From positions 186,001-250,000 of the forward strand of contig CAFBRK010000133.1 of the NCBI GenBank assembly GCA_903231505.1: a stretch of DNA of 64,000 bases, given 5' to 3'. Made by a program: the position numbers and the translations under genes. Within the stretch, counting starts at the first letter, position 1. Each line of letters starts with the position of its first letter. Of the stretch, positions 26,108-33,758 are shown piece after piece. The notes below the pieces were generated by a model. The model made no database searches. It worked only from the letters and a program-made list of their open reading frames with translations, and was not told the DNA's origin. The stretch comes from Olavius algarvensis associated proteobacterium Delta 3. GTDB taxonomy: Bacteria > Desulfobacterota > Desulfobacteria > Desulfobacterales > CAFBRK01.

Positions 26108-26989
26108 GTGAGAAAGGTAGCATGTACTATAGCCCTGTTTATCATCACAGCATTTCCTACCACAGCACCAATTTTATGGGCATCTTCATATACGATAGAA
26201 CAAATTACATTTGATTCCTATAACCACTGGGAGACAAGCATAAATAATAATAACGAGATTGTTTGGTTAGAGTTTCGTAACGCCGGTGGAACAGATAGAG
26301 CAATTGTCTCCGACCAACGCGGGACATTGGTAGAAGGAATGACAATACAGCATCCGTTTCTCAGTAATAACGGAGATCTTGTATGGGATCAAATAGTTAA
26401 TGATAGAAAGCAAGTCTTTTTAAATGGTACACAATATACCAAAGCTTTTGTTCACCATGTTGACCCATCTATCAACTCATTGGGAGAGTTGGTTTGGTGG
26501 GAGTGGAATGGATCAGGACAGGAGCAAATCTTTTCCAACATTAGAGGACAGATTACTTTTGGAGAAACCACAAGTCATTATGATCCTAATATTAATGACC
26601 TTGGCGAAATTTTGTGGGGTGAATCAAGTCCAAGCCCATACCGGATAATGTCAAATGAGCAGGGGCTTATTGCTGCTGGCCCTATCTACCGTAATCCATC
26701 AGCAAATAATGATGGACAGATAATTTGGTCTGGTCAAGACGGTGATGAACGGAGCATATTTTCAAATTTTGCTGGTAAGCTCGATCTTGGCGAGGGATAT
26801 CAAAATGATGCCTCCATTAATGATGCTGGGGTGATCTCATATACTCAATTGGTGGACGGTTATTATCAGGTATTCCGTGCTACCCCTGTTGACCCCATCC
26901 CAGAACCCGCGACAATTCTCTTGGTTGGAATCGGTCTTGCCGGGGTTGCTGGTATCAGGCGCAAGATGAAAAGCCACAGATCTGCGTAG
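26108..26989 (+). CDS. PEP-CTERM exported protein 4, beta-propeller-like repeats
   Basis: A 293-aa exported protein. GTG start at 26108 with GAGGAGG upstream; signal peptide RKVACTIALFIITAFPTT. The body holds five or six repeats of about 45 residues with the motif N(D/N)xGEIxWxE (NNNNEIVWLEF, NSLGELVWWEW, NDLGEILWGE, NNDGQIIWSG), which looks like a beta-propeller of the YVTN/WD type. The sorting signal is IPEPATILLVGIGLAGVAG with tail IRRKMK. Its last residues SHRSA and its stop are encoded by a riboswitch remnant. It follows protein 3 by 55 bp in the same direction. Confidence 0.85.
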   Translation: MRKVACTIALFIITAFPTTAPILWASSYTIEQITFDSYNHWETSINNNNEIVWLEFRNAGGTDRAIVSDQRGTLVEGMTIQHPFLSNNGDLVWDQIVNDRKQVFLNGTQYTKAFVHHVDPSINSLGELVWWEWNGSGQEQIFSNIRGQITFGETTSHYDPNINDLGEILWGESSPSPYRIMSNEQGLIAAGPIYRNPSANNDGQIIWSGQDGDERSIFSNFAGKLDLGEGYQNDASINDAGVISYTQLVDGYYQVFRATPVDPIPEPATILLVGIGLAGVAGIRRKMKSHRSA

Positions 26990-27030
26990 TGAGAGATAGC
27001 CGAGTTACCATGGATGGTTACTTGGCTATT
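26969..27030 (+). promoter_or_regulatory. 3'-half GEMM riboswitch remnant B
   Basis: AAAAGCCACAGATCTGCGTA, then GTGAGAGATAGCCGAGTTACC and CTTGGCTATT, match the 3' halves of the intact riboswitches (for example 19470-19530), but two conserved bases of the GGGTTGCC segment have changed (GAGTTACC) and the 5' half is gone. It overlaps the last codons of the gene at 26108 and precedes the gene at 27054. Confidence 0.75.
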
Positions 27031-27053
27031 ATATTTAGAAGGAGGGGTGCATC

Positions 27054-27743
27054 ATGAGTTTCAAAAAATCATCAATCCTTGTGTTAGCCTCAGTTTTTCT
27101 GATGTCATTTTTAGTTTCAAGCCTCGGGTATTCCAGTGGGTCAAACCCTTGGAAGTTTAAGAAAAACACAAAGAAAAGAATCAAGGCATTGGAGCAAACC
27201 GTCGCAGACCATGAGGAACGGATTACAACACTCGAAGAACTGCCTCCAGGTGAGCCAGAACCTCCAGGGCCAACTGCAAGTGTCAATGTCTATGATTCCA
27301 GTGAACCACCCCAGTATTTGGGTGTTATGCTCGGCTCCACTTCAAGTACTGAAGGTGGTGTGGTAGAAATCTTTATACCAACCATAGGAAAAAAGATTTT
27401 TATCGTTCCAAGTACAGGGGGATTGGTACTGAATTCCCATAGTAATTGGTACTATGAAAGTGACGACTGCTCAGGCGTACCGTATGTAGCCCATCATCAT
27501 GTCGCTATGGATACTATCATCCAACAAGAACGGGAAGGATATCCATCCAAGTACTATTTCATTGAATCCCAGCTCTTGAGGAACCAGGTCACATTCTATT
27601 CTGAACATAAATCATCAGGAGAATGTGACTATCTTTCACAAGGTGAAACTCGAGATCGTATGGCTATAGTGACTGGTATCGCTGAAGCAGACATCACCTT
27701 CACCATTCCAGTAACTTTACCCCTCAATTACGTATTGGAATAG
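27054..27743 (+). CDS. hypothetical exported protein with short coiled coil
   Basis: A 229-aa protein with an N-terminal signal peptide (FKKSSILVLASVFLMSFLVS), a basic segment, a short coiled coil (IKALEQTVADHEERITTLEE), a proline-rich linker (PPGEPEPPGP) and a beta-rich C-terminal domain of ~150 residues containing two spaced cysteines (DDCSGVPY and GECDYL). It has no PEP-CTERM signal. The AAGGAGGGG site precedes ATG 27054. It ends the exported-protein run and is followed by a terminator. No family is recognised. The coiled-coil plus beta domain layout recalls exported proteins that form trimers, but that is only a guess. Confidence 0.72.
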   Translation: MSFKKSSILVLASVFLMSFLVSSLGYSSGSNPWKFKKNTKKRIKALEQTVADHEERITTLEELPPGEPEPPGPTASVNVYDSSEPPQYLGVMLGSTSSTEGGVVEIFIPTIGKKIFIVPSTGGLVLNSHSNWYYESDDCSGVPYVAHHHVAMDTIIQQEREGYPSKYYFIESQLLRNQVTFYSEHKSSGECDYLSQGETRDRMAIVTGIAEADITFTIPVTLPLNYVLE

Positions 27744-27765
27744 TCAAGTCAACTTTCAAAGAACA

Positions 27766-27796
27766 AGGCAGGGGCAGCGATGGTACTGCCTTTTTA
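27766..27796 (+). terminator. intrinsic terminator after the exported-protein run
   Basis: AGGCAG (27766-27771) pairs with CTGCCT (27786-27791), followed by TTTTTAT. It lies 23 bp after the stop codon of the gene at 27054. Confidence 0.7.
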
Positions 27797-27804
27797 TGAA
27801 GTGC

Positions 27805-28167
27805 AACAAACGGCTATTTGTCCGCACCCATGCGATTCGAAACCGTAGCACGGTTAATATAAGGCAATCCTCTAAATCGGGGGCCGGATTCAGTCCAGCC
27901 CCGATTCGGTTTCCGCAGGATAGTTATATAACGCAGTGTGTTTATTTGCGTTAAAGCGCGGAATATCGTATCTATTGTGCAAAATTTCAGAAAGATCGCA
28001 TAACCATCGAACCTGGCAAGTTTTATAAACCGTTGAAAGGTCGGATTTTGACTTTTTATCAACGCACTTTTACAATATTAAAAAATAAACCGAGAAGGTG
28101 TCCAATATCCGAAAATTAATTTCGTGATATTCAATATACGCGAATTAATTCCCGCTACTCACTAGTT
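27805..28167 (+). repeat. dispersed island repeat, copy 2 (most complete)
   Basis: About 360 bp containing, in order, AACGGCTATTTGTCCGCACC, AATCCTCTAAATCGGGGG, AGTCCAGCCCCG, AAAGCGCGG, TGTGCAAAA, GGCAAGTTTT, GACTTTTT, CACTTTTAC, GAGAAGG and CCCGCTACTCACTAGTT. The 5' part matches copy 3 and the 3' part matches copy 1. It ends at GTTCGGC, where the second cassette begins. Confidence 0.65.
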
Positions 28168-29163
28168 CGGCTACTATGGAATTAAAATAACTCATTTTTA
28201 TTGCGAGGTATCTATGTTGTTAGAAAAAAATTTCGAAGATATTATCTGCAAATACCCTGAACTTATAGAGAACGATCTTATTCTTAAAGGAAGGCAAGTG
28301 AGAGTACGCGGGAAAATAATGGATATTTTATTTGAAGATAAGTTCGGCCAAAAATTGATCGTGGAGTTAAAAAGAGGAACGATTCATCGGAAACACATCG
28401 GCCAAGTGATGGAATATGAAGGTAGTGTATTAAGCGTCGAAGATCCAACAGCAAGAATAATACTCATAGGTAACAGGGTTCCGCCTAACTTTAAAACTGC
28501 ACTAGACCATCACGGAATAGAATGGAGAGAATTTACCGAACAAGAATTACAAGAATTTCTTGTAAATAAAAAGGACGATGCCTTCCTTGAATATTTTGCC
28601 AACACTGAAAGAGAAAATCTTAAGGAAAAATTAGATCAACGCGGTGTGTCCTTAAATTACGATCAAAATGTCGTCTTTGAAGATGAGAATATCGACTGGA
28701 GACTACACGAATCCCATCTATCAATAATAAATAATAGTGACACTCTTGAGCGTGTGAATTATCTTCGTAACAAAATAAATCAAATATCAGCAAATATTGA
28801 AGAAGGTGGCAGAAAAAAATGGATGAAATTTTTAAATGAAGGTAGACATTTTGCGAGTATTGGAGAATTTAGAAAAAATGGTGATTTTTGGGTTGCCTTT
28901 CAACTATCATCAAATGAAGTCAATATAGCCGGCCATGAAGTAAAATCGTGGGGAACTACAAAGGCATCATTCATTAAGTTTGGCCCTGAAACTCCCCATG
29001 CAGATATTGATATGTGCATCCCTTATATTAAAGAAGCATATAGTCAAAAATTATAAATTACTAAAATTAAATTAAAAATAAGAGAGTTTTATGAAATCGA
29101 AACCCGCCGAACAACCGGTTGCAGAAGGACAGCAAAGGTGATGCGGTTATAGCTTTTGCGGCG
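28166..29163 (+). mobile_element. integron-like gene cassette 3 (nuclease gene)
   Basis: The cassette begins within GTTCGGC (28165-28171) and ends at the G of GTTCGGT (29163). Its attC-like site starts with GCCGAAC, the exact complement of its own 5' core. A single gene fills the unit. The core deviates from GTTRRRY at the fourth base. Its left boundary is the same repeat end that precedes cassette 1. Confidence 0.6.
28214..29056 (+). CDS. NucS/DUF91-like PD-(D/E)xK nuclease
   Basis: A 280-aa protein. The N-terminal ~120 residues match the NucS/EndoMS-type nuclease core: LLEKNFEDIICKYPELIE, KIMDILFED with the catalytic Asp, IVELKRG with the ExK motif, and HIGQVMEYEG with the following Gln/Glu helix. 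The C-terminal ~100 residues (KKWMKFLNEGRH, FWVAFQLSSNEVNIAGHEVK) form a separate alpha/beta domain seen in other DUF91-like proteins, without known function. The ATG at 28214 follows TTGCGAGGTATCT, a modest ribosome-binding site. As the only gene of a cassette inside a defence-bearing island it could act in restriction or DNA repair. Bacterial or phage DNA as the target cannot be told. Confidence 0.78.
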   Translation: MLLEKNFEDIICKYPELIENDLILKGRQVRVRGKIMDILFEDKFGQKLIVELKRGTIHRKHIGQVMEYEGSVLSVEDPTARIILIGNRVPPNFKTALDHHGIEWREFTEQELQEFLVNKKDDAFLEYFANTERENLKEKLDQRGVSLNYDQNVVFEDENIDWRLHESHLSIINNSDTLERVNYLRNKINQISANIEEGGRKKWMKFLNEGRHFASIGEFRKNGDFWVAFQLSSNEVNIAGHEVKSWGTTKASFIKFGPETPHADIDMCIPYIKEAYSQKL

Positions 29164-29169
29164 TTCGGT
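29106..29169 (+). repeat. attC-like recombination site 2
   Basis: 64 bp. Outer core GCCGAAC (29106-29112) opposes GTTCGGT (29163-29169), six of seven pairing; then CCG opposes CGG, and GCAGAAG opposes CTTTTGC with one mismatch. An extra GTT on the 5' side would bulge, as in folded attC sites. Confidence 0.6.
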
Positions 29170-29921
29170 GTTTAAGAAACCTTTACGAAGTCACAGTTTC
29201 TTTTGCTGCCTCTGAAAATAGGCGTTAGCGCGGAAAACGGCTATATGTGCGCACCTAGCAAATCAATAAAAACTGCGCGGATATTCTGACTTTTTCCGCG
29301 CCTCAAGTCTTATAAGGGCCTTTCCATCACCTATAACTTAGAACAACGGATGTTGGTATTTTGAAGTGTGAGATACAAAAAAACTGAATTTATTCTTGCG
29401 AAATCGATCTCTGAGATAGTGTTAAATTCGAAAATGAGCGTTCTGAGACTGTCGAAAATCGATTCCATTGAGTAGCGAATGATTGAGTGTGCATTGAGAA
29501 GTGGGCGCGCTAAAAACAGCATTATATCAGCTGGATCTTCGAGGGCTAAACTCAATTGGGCAAATTGGGACCATCTACGTTAGATCCACAAAGTATTTTA
29601 ACATATAATCAATTATCAGTCAGAAAAGTGGCCCTCTGAATAGGCAGCACAATATCGCTGCAATCTGCCAATAAAATCCTCAGGGCCAGGATGTTTTCTT
29701 AGCATGCGAAATTCACGGGTGTGTTACACATTATTCTTAATTGATATGCTGCCCATGATAAAGGATTATATTTTTGAAAGTGCCAATCAGAAGTTAGTCC
29801 AGACAAATCGCTCTTTGATTATTCTGTCGACGCGAAGGAGATGAAGGGACTCAATAACTTCTATCACCGCTTATGACAACGCTGCAATCTTAAAAGGAGG
29901 TAAGACTGGAGGCAATATAAG
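29170..29921. other. intergenic region with a degenerate fourth copy of the island repeat
   Basis: An AAGAAAC ... GTTTCTT hairpin followed by TT lies at 29175-29204. At 29225-29320, GGCGTTAGCGCGG, AACGGCTATATGTGCGCACC, GCGCGGATATTCTGAC and TTTTTCCGCGC resemble pieces of copies 1 and 2 of the dispersed repeat. The rest (29321-29921) has no supported gene; a 74-codon minus frame at 29331-29555 lacks a start signal. GGAGG near 29907 belongs to the next gene. Confidence 0.45.
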
Positions 29922-30503
29922 ATGTTTCCTTTCAAAAGAAAACAGAAGATTCCGTCTCATGAATTAGGAAAAGTGTTGGCCAAGTTCACACTCAGATTGG
30001 ATGCCAATGATACTGAGTTGGGAAAACTGTTTGGTGGGGATACTAATCTTGAAGGTGAGAGGTTTTGGATAGAGGAAAATATCTTATATATTTATATCAC
30101 ATGCCGATCTCTTTTGACTCATTTCAAGGGGGCCAAGTCTTGTTATAAGTTGATCGATTATTACCGGCAATGGTGTTGTGATATTTTGTCAGAGAGGGGA
30201 AATATTAACGAAAATCTTGAGCTAATGAATATAATCATTAAAAGGATCGAAGAATACGATAAGGCCTTCAGCAATGAAAAAGAACCAGGCCGCATCCATT
30301 GGGTAGGAAAAAAGATTTGTGAGTTCCACGGAGTATCCTATAACGATATTGCCAAAATTTTACCTTCAGGGATGTTTTTCTCTGAAGCCCTTATCGGTAC
30401 CAAAAAAATGATCGATAGCCTAATGAAAACATTTAAGATAAATGAGAATAGTAATTTTATTTTTGATTTTGAGAGATTTGAATCGATGGGCAATGGCCAT
30501 TAG
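29922..30503 (+). CDS. hypothetical protein of the island
   Basis: A 193-aa soluble, largely helical protein starting MFPFKRKQKIPSHELGKVLA, with the acidic segment FGGDTNLEGERFWIEENILY and a conserved-looking CEFHGVSYNDIAKIL stretch. No signal peptide, membrane helix or known domain is seen. GGAGG lies 10 nt upstream of ATG 29922. Composition is AT-rich like the island. It stands alone between the cassette block and the phage-type genes, so context does not suggest a function. Confidence 0.62.
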   Translation: MFPFKRKQKIPSHELGKVLAKFTLRLDANDTELGKLFGGDTNLEGERFWIEENILYIYITCRSLLTHFKGAKSCYKLIDYYRQWCCDILSERGNINENLELMNIIIKRIEEYDKAFSNEKEPGRIHWVGKKICEFHGVSYNDIAKILPSGMFFSEALIGTKKMIDSLMKTFKINENSNFIFDFERFESMGNGH

Positions 30504-30546
30504 TTATTATAGTTGACGGAACAAGCTATCAAAAAAAGGTTATAGC

Positions 30547-30933
30547 TCAAGCGCATGCACGGCAATATTTACTCAACCTACACGCAAAATCCTCTGGCAA
30601 ATCTTTACCGCAATAAATCTTTAAGCAATTCTTATCCACAAATGGGCAGCCTATGCATATTTTTTTTATATGCATGCGCACCATTTGGCGATACTTTCTG
30701 GCCTGAACCTTTGGATTGCGTGGCCTGCCTGGATTTTTACCGCCATGCATCCTACACCGCTTTTTGCCCCTAACAGGATAGGATTTACACGGTGTCCCAC
30801 GCCTTGTTTTCGCGCCGCATCGATGCGTTGGCTGTGGTATGTTCATTTTTTGATTGCCATATTTTGAAGTATTTTCGGATTGCATGGGATTTTTTTCATT
30901 ATTCAATAATTGAATGTAATATGCCGCCGTCAT
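30547..30933 (-). CDS. HGGXSTG-like zinc-finger protein (phage/island type)
   Basis: About 128 aa from ATG 30933, chosen because GGATGAG lies 7 nt upstream; the frame itself extends to a TTG at 31002. The diagnostic stretch is RCGAKTRRGTPCKSYP, then KKRCRMHGGKNPGRPR, the pattern of short HGG-motif proteins common in prophages and islands, where Cys and His probably bind zinc. The C-terminal part adds more cysteines (CIGCPFVDKNC, YCGKD, CRLSKYCRAC). The exact function of the family is not established; a nucleic-acid role is likely. It is the last gene of the leftward phage-type block. Confidence 0.65.
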   Translation of the reverse strand: MTAAYYIQLLNNEKNPMQSENTSKYGNQKMNIPQPTHRCGAKTRRGTPCKSYPVRGKKRCRMHGGKNPGRPRNPKVQARKYRQMVRMHIKKICIGCPFVDKNCLKIYCGKDLPEDFACRLSKYCRACA

Positions 30934-31034
30934 CAAGAACTCATCCAGCCCATGGGCAGGTGACAAGGGAGGATAATATAGTCCTTTAACTCCAAAAGCC
31001 AAAATATACCGTATTTTTTGCCTTAAACATTTTG

Positions 31035-31244
31035 CTATTCCACGAGATCACAGCCTAATTTATTCAGAGACTCATACGGATTTTCCAGATGCTCCTGATG
31101 GCTACTATTGGTTTGTGGATAGAAATAACACTGAGTAGATCCACAATCACCAATAGACCAGCCAAACTTTGAGCTACAGCGATTGCATTGTTGTGCAAGG
31201 CTCGCCCCAGTTTGATCTCGTCCACTATTGATGATTTCTTTCAT
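31035..31244 (-). CDS. small cysteine-containing hypothetical protein
   Basis: A 69-aa protein from ATG 31244, preceded by GAGAGGG. It contains CNRCSSKFGWSIGDC and QCYFY, a possible zinc ribbon, followed by an acidic C terminus. A longer version from 31271 would add nine residues without a ribosome-binding site. The family is not recognised. Confidence 0.5.
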   Translation of the reverse strand: MKEIINSGRDQTGASLAQQCNRCSSKFGWSIGDCGSTQCYFYPQTNSSHQEHLENPYESLNKLGCDLVE

Positions 31245-31453
31245 GGTCACGCCCTCTCTATAGTTTAGCATACCAATCCGCTAATTGTGTGCTGTTTAAA
31301 GAAAGCCATTTCTCAAGAATATGTCTCGTATTGATTTTCAATATTCGCTCTTAAAAACACAGATAATTTGAAATGCTTTTGCGAGATAGATGCTTTCGTG
31401 TTGAGTCAGAAAGCATAAATCACGTTTGATAGATGCAGCCATGTTTGCATACC

Positions 31454-31642
31454 TCATGGTGCGCGTGACTTATAATGGCTGGTAACGATTCTTGATCCCT
31501 CAGGGGTAAGCCCAAACAATTGTGTACATACTGCCTCCGCTACCATCAAATTGAGCCAACCGATGGGTTTCAGAAATCGGCTGTAATTCGGAAGGCCGTA
31601 TCCTTTTGATTTCAATATTCGAACGGCCGCCAAAATCGGCAT
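31454..31642 (-). CDS. small hypothetical open reading frame
   Basis: A 62-codon frame beginning MPILAAVRILKSKGYGLPNY, 13 bp downstream of the replication-like gene on the same strand. It has no clear Shine-Dalgarno sequence and no recognisable domain, but composition and position are compatible with a small real gene. Confidence 0.3.
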   Translation of the reverse strand: MPILAAVRILKSKGYGLPNYSRFLKPIGWLNLMVAEAVCTQLFGLTPEGSRIVTSHYKSRAP

Positions 31643-31655
31643 AGAGGTTAGACTT

Positions 31656-32438
31656 CTAATTGAGGTTCCTAATTTGTGCGGATAGAAGGGCTTTTAAAAA
31701 TTGGTTTAAATTAAACCGATCATTGGCAATTTTTAAATTTCTGCGGACAAGGTAATTTATAAGCGCGCGTCCATTGAGGTAGCGGAACTCAAAATAATTT
31801 CTGTAATCTAAATCCAATTGCTGAGGTTTAATGGGGAAATTGATCTTCAGGTTTCTCAGTATTCGGCGGTGCAGTTCGAGTTCGACCCTGATGTAATTGC
31901 CGATGAAAGACTTTTTCGGCCGCCAATAAATCCGAACACCCTTTGATGATTTCCGAATATCGTTCGTATAAAATGTATCCTTGTATTTGAAACTGTGACT
32001 GCGTTGGTACTTGAGGAATACATGATTCTCCAAATATTCCTTCAGGAAACTTAGACCCTGGCCGTCCAAAAAAAAATCCCATGCCAATTCAAGATGACTG
32101 ACGATGGGGTTAATACCGTTAGCGGCAAAGAGATTGCTCAGATTGTTCATTGAAATAGTGCTTGGCTGATGCAGATAAAGCTGGAAAGAAGAAGGATTGC
32201 CGTAATTTGCTGAACGAAGCTTATATATCAGACGAATGTTGCCAGATTCGGTTGCATATTTACGTTCGCGTTTATAATCCTTCTTGATACGGACATTACG
32301 GATCACATTATAGCGTCGATTTAAGATGTCCATGAATTTGGATGGGCAATGGCGGAATGCGATTAAATGGATAGCGTCCACGGATGTTTTGATGTTGATC
32401 TTTTTATGATCAAAGAAGAAAATAAAGTTTGCAGACAT
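31656..32438 (-). CDS. putative replication-initiation-like protein
   Basis: A 260-aa basic protein. The segment SHLELAWDFFLDGQG followed by GVRIYWRPKKS and YIRVELELHRRIL resembles the core of plasmid/ICE replication initiators of the Rep_trans type (an R/L-D/E-hydrophobic-D-F strand and later RxExE strand). A catalytic tyrosine cannot be assigned with confidence. Position supports the idea: it follows the excisionase-like gene and a small Cys-rich gene, as in small integrative elements that replicate after excision. If wrong, it is an uncharacterised island protein. It ends 13 bp before the small frame at 31642. Confidence 0.45.
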   Translation of the reverse strand: MSANFIFFFDHKKINIKTSVDAIHLIAFRHCPSKFMDILNRRYNVIRNVRIKKDYKRERKYATESGNIRLIYKLRSANYGNPSSFQLYLHQPSTISMNNLSNLFAANGINPIVSHLELAWDFFLDGQGLSFLKEYLENHVFLKYQRSHSFKYKDTFYTNDIRKSSKGVRIYWRPKKSFIGNYIRVELELHRRILRNLKINFPIKPQQLDLDYRNYFEFRYLNGRALINYLVRRNLKIANDRFNLNQFLKALLSAQIRNLN

Positions 32439-32443
32439 TACTA

Positions 32444-32800
32444 TTAGCCCCCCAAAATATCCGACTCAGAATGGGCCTGTTTACCACGCCACTGCCTTAA
32501 TCTCTCCGACATCCGTTTTCGGGTTTCAGGTGTGTAATTCTGTGGCCTGCTGGCTTTGAAAAGTGCTTTGTAGGTTATCGGCTTGCCTAAATAGCTTTTG
32601 GTTTTACGCTTGAATATTGACCGTTGCTTTTTAATCCATCGATTCTTCCCGTATATATGACTCCTGCAAATAGGTTCGAATACCCACCAAACACGTTTTT
32701 CGATACCAGGATCTAAAGGGCAGAGGGGCGCCGAGCATTCTTCAAAAGAAGGGCATTTTGAAGGTGGATAGTCGTCTGAAATCTTCAAATTATCTGTCAT
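32444..32800 (-). CDS. hypothetical cysteine-containing island protein
   Basis: A 118-aa protein with an N-terminal cysteine cluster (CPSFEECSAPLCPLD, then EPIC) that could bind a metal, and a basic C-terminal half (KNRWIKKQRSIFKRKTKSY, RKRMSERLRQWRGKQ) suited to nucleic-acid binding. It lies between the excisionase-like gene (11-bp gap) and the replication-like gene (5-bp gap), evidently one operon. The family is not recognised beyond its recurrence as a small accessory gene in islands, which is a general impression only. Confidence 0.6.
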   Translation of the reverse strand: MTDNLKISDDYPPSKCPSFEECSAPLCPLDPGIEKRVWWVFEPICRSHIYGKNRWIKKQRSIFKRKTKSYLGKPITYKALFKASRPQNYTPETRKRMSERLRQWRGKQAHSESDILGG

Positions 32801-32811
32801 TGCTTTTAATC

Positions 32812-33006
32812 CTATATGGAATCGATATAGCGATCCAAATCCTGTCGATCGAATTTCAGCAATCTGCCGACTCGTTTCGGTTTGATTGGAAATCTATTTT
32901 TGGATTTTCGGCCCAGCCGGTTATAGATGCTGCGGGGGGAAATCCCCAAATATGCAGCGGTCTCTTTTACAGAAAGCAACCTTTGGGTGATTATTTCTGT
33001 TTTCAT
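32812..33006 (-). CDS. excisionase/AlpA-family helix-turn-helix protein
   Basis: A 64-aa protein with the MerR-like HTH_17 layout: LLSVKETAAYLGISPRSIYN (helix-turn-helix), then RVGRLLKFDRQDLDRYIDS (wing and terminal helix). Proteins of this type act as recombination directionality factors or as activators of integrase. The start ATG 33006 is preceded by GAGGAGGGAAAA. A perfect palindrome (33049-33062) lies 43 bp upstream and is probably the operator for the divergent-looking regulator at 33082. It heads a leftward operon with the Cys-rich and replication-like genes. Confidence 0.85.
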   Translation of the reverse strand: MKTEIITQRLLSVKETAAYLGISPRSIYNRLGRKSKNRFPIKPKRVGRLLKFDRQDLDRYIDSI

Positions 33007-33048
33007 GGCTTTTCCCTCCTCAGAATGTTAAGCAATAGTCATGAAAAT

Positions 33049-33062
33049 GTTGTACGTACAAC
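33049..33062. promoter_or_regulatory. palindromic operator upstream of the excisionase-like gene
   Basis: GTTGTACGTACAAC is a perfect 14-bp palindrome, followed by ACAATAA. The related site at 33651 (TTGTACAAC then AATAA) lies in front of the regulator gene, so the two are likely bound by the same protein. Confidence 0.6.
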
Positions 33063-33081
33063 ACAATAAGGCGAAAAAAAA

Positions 33082-33639
33082 TTACAGCCTCTGATCAACC
33101 TCTCTGGCAAGACCCTTCAAGTCAATGACAATGGCGGAACTGCAAAAAGATAAATTGGATAATCTTATTGCCAATTGATCCTCCGATAATAACGCTGGAG
33201 CTTCATGGACAACTTTTACAGCATTTTCCGAATCAGAAGGAATCTCGGATTCCTCCTGGTCAAATTCATCAAGTTCATCAAGCTCATCATTAAATTCTTG
33301 GAATGAATAAAAAGTGTGCTTGGGAATAAATAGATACCCTTCATTGCCATAAATTACGTCTTTCCAATTAATACCCTCTATATATTTTGATGCTAAATCT
33401 CTGCTCAGACCCATTTCCACCAGGTTCTTGAATAAACAGATCGCATACAAATCAACAGCTTTGAATACGGTTTTTACCCCTGATCCCCAACTCACTTGAG
33501 TTCCTACTGGCAGATAGCCGTCCCGCATCCATTGTACCAAGCGGCCTCTCTTAATCATCAGGATTTTTAATGCATCAAAAGTGCTGAAAACCAGATCGTT
33601 ACCTAAATACTTGGTATATTTAATTAAGTTATTACTCAT
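33082..33639 (-). CDS. MerR-like helix-turn-helix regulator of the island
   Basis: A 185-aa protein. The N-terminal ~75 residues look like a MerR-type winged helix (FSTFDALKILMIKRGRLVQW, then GYLPVGTQVSWGSG and FKAVDLYAICLFKNLVEMGL). The middle is very acidic (NDELDELDEFDQEESE), and the C terminus holds ALLSEDQLAIRLSNLSF. A probable operator lies 12 bp upstream of its start codon and a related one in front of the excisionase-like gene, so it probably autoregulates and controls excision/replication genes. It is divergent from the integrase (120-bp gap), which it may also control. ATG 33639 is chosen; the ribosome-binding site is weak. Confidence 0.68.
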   Translation of the reverse strand: MSNNLIKYTKYLGNDLVFSTFDALKILMIKRGRLVQWMRDGYLPVGTQVSWGSGVKTVFKAVDLYAICLFKNLVEMGLSRDLASKYIEGINWKDVIYGNEGYLFIPKHTFYSFQEFNDELDELDEFDQEESEIPSDSENAVKVVHEAPALLSEDQLAIRLSNLSFCSSAIVIDLKGLAREVDQRL

Positions 33640-33650
33640 AATAATGCCGT

Positions 33651-33659
33651 TTGTACAAC
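33651..33659. promoter_or_regulatory. operator half-palindrome upstream of the regulator gene
   Basis: TTGTACAAC includes the 8-bp palindrome TTGTACAA and is followed by AATAA, like the site at 33049. Its position between the regulator start and the integrase suggests autorepression. Confidence 0.5.
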
Positions 33660-33758
33660 AATAAAGTGTTAAATGTTTGACATCTACTCGTATAATAGTT
33701 AAAAAAAAAGAACAGTCAAGAAAATAATTCGGAGATTATAAGTTTAGGAGGACGAACC

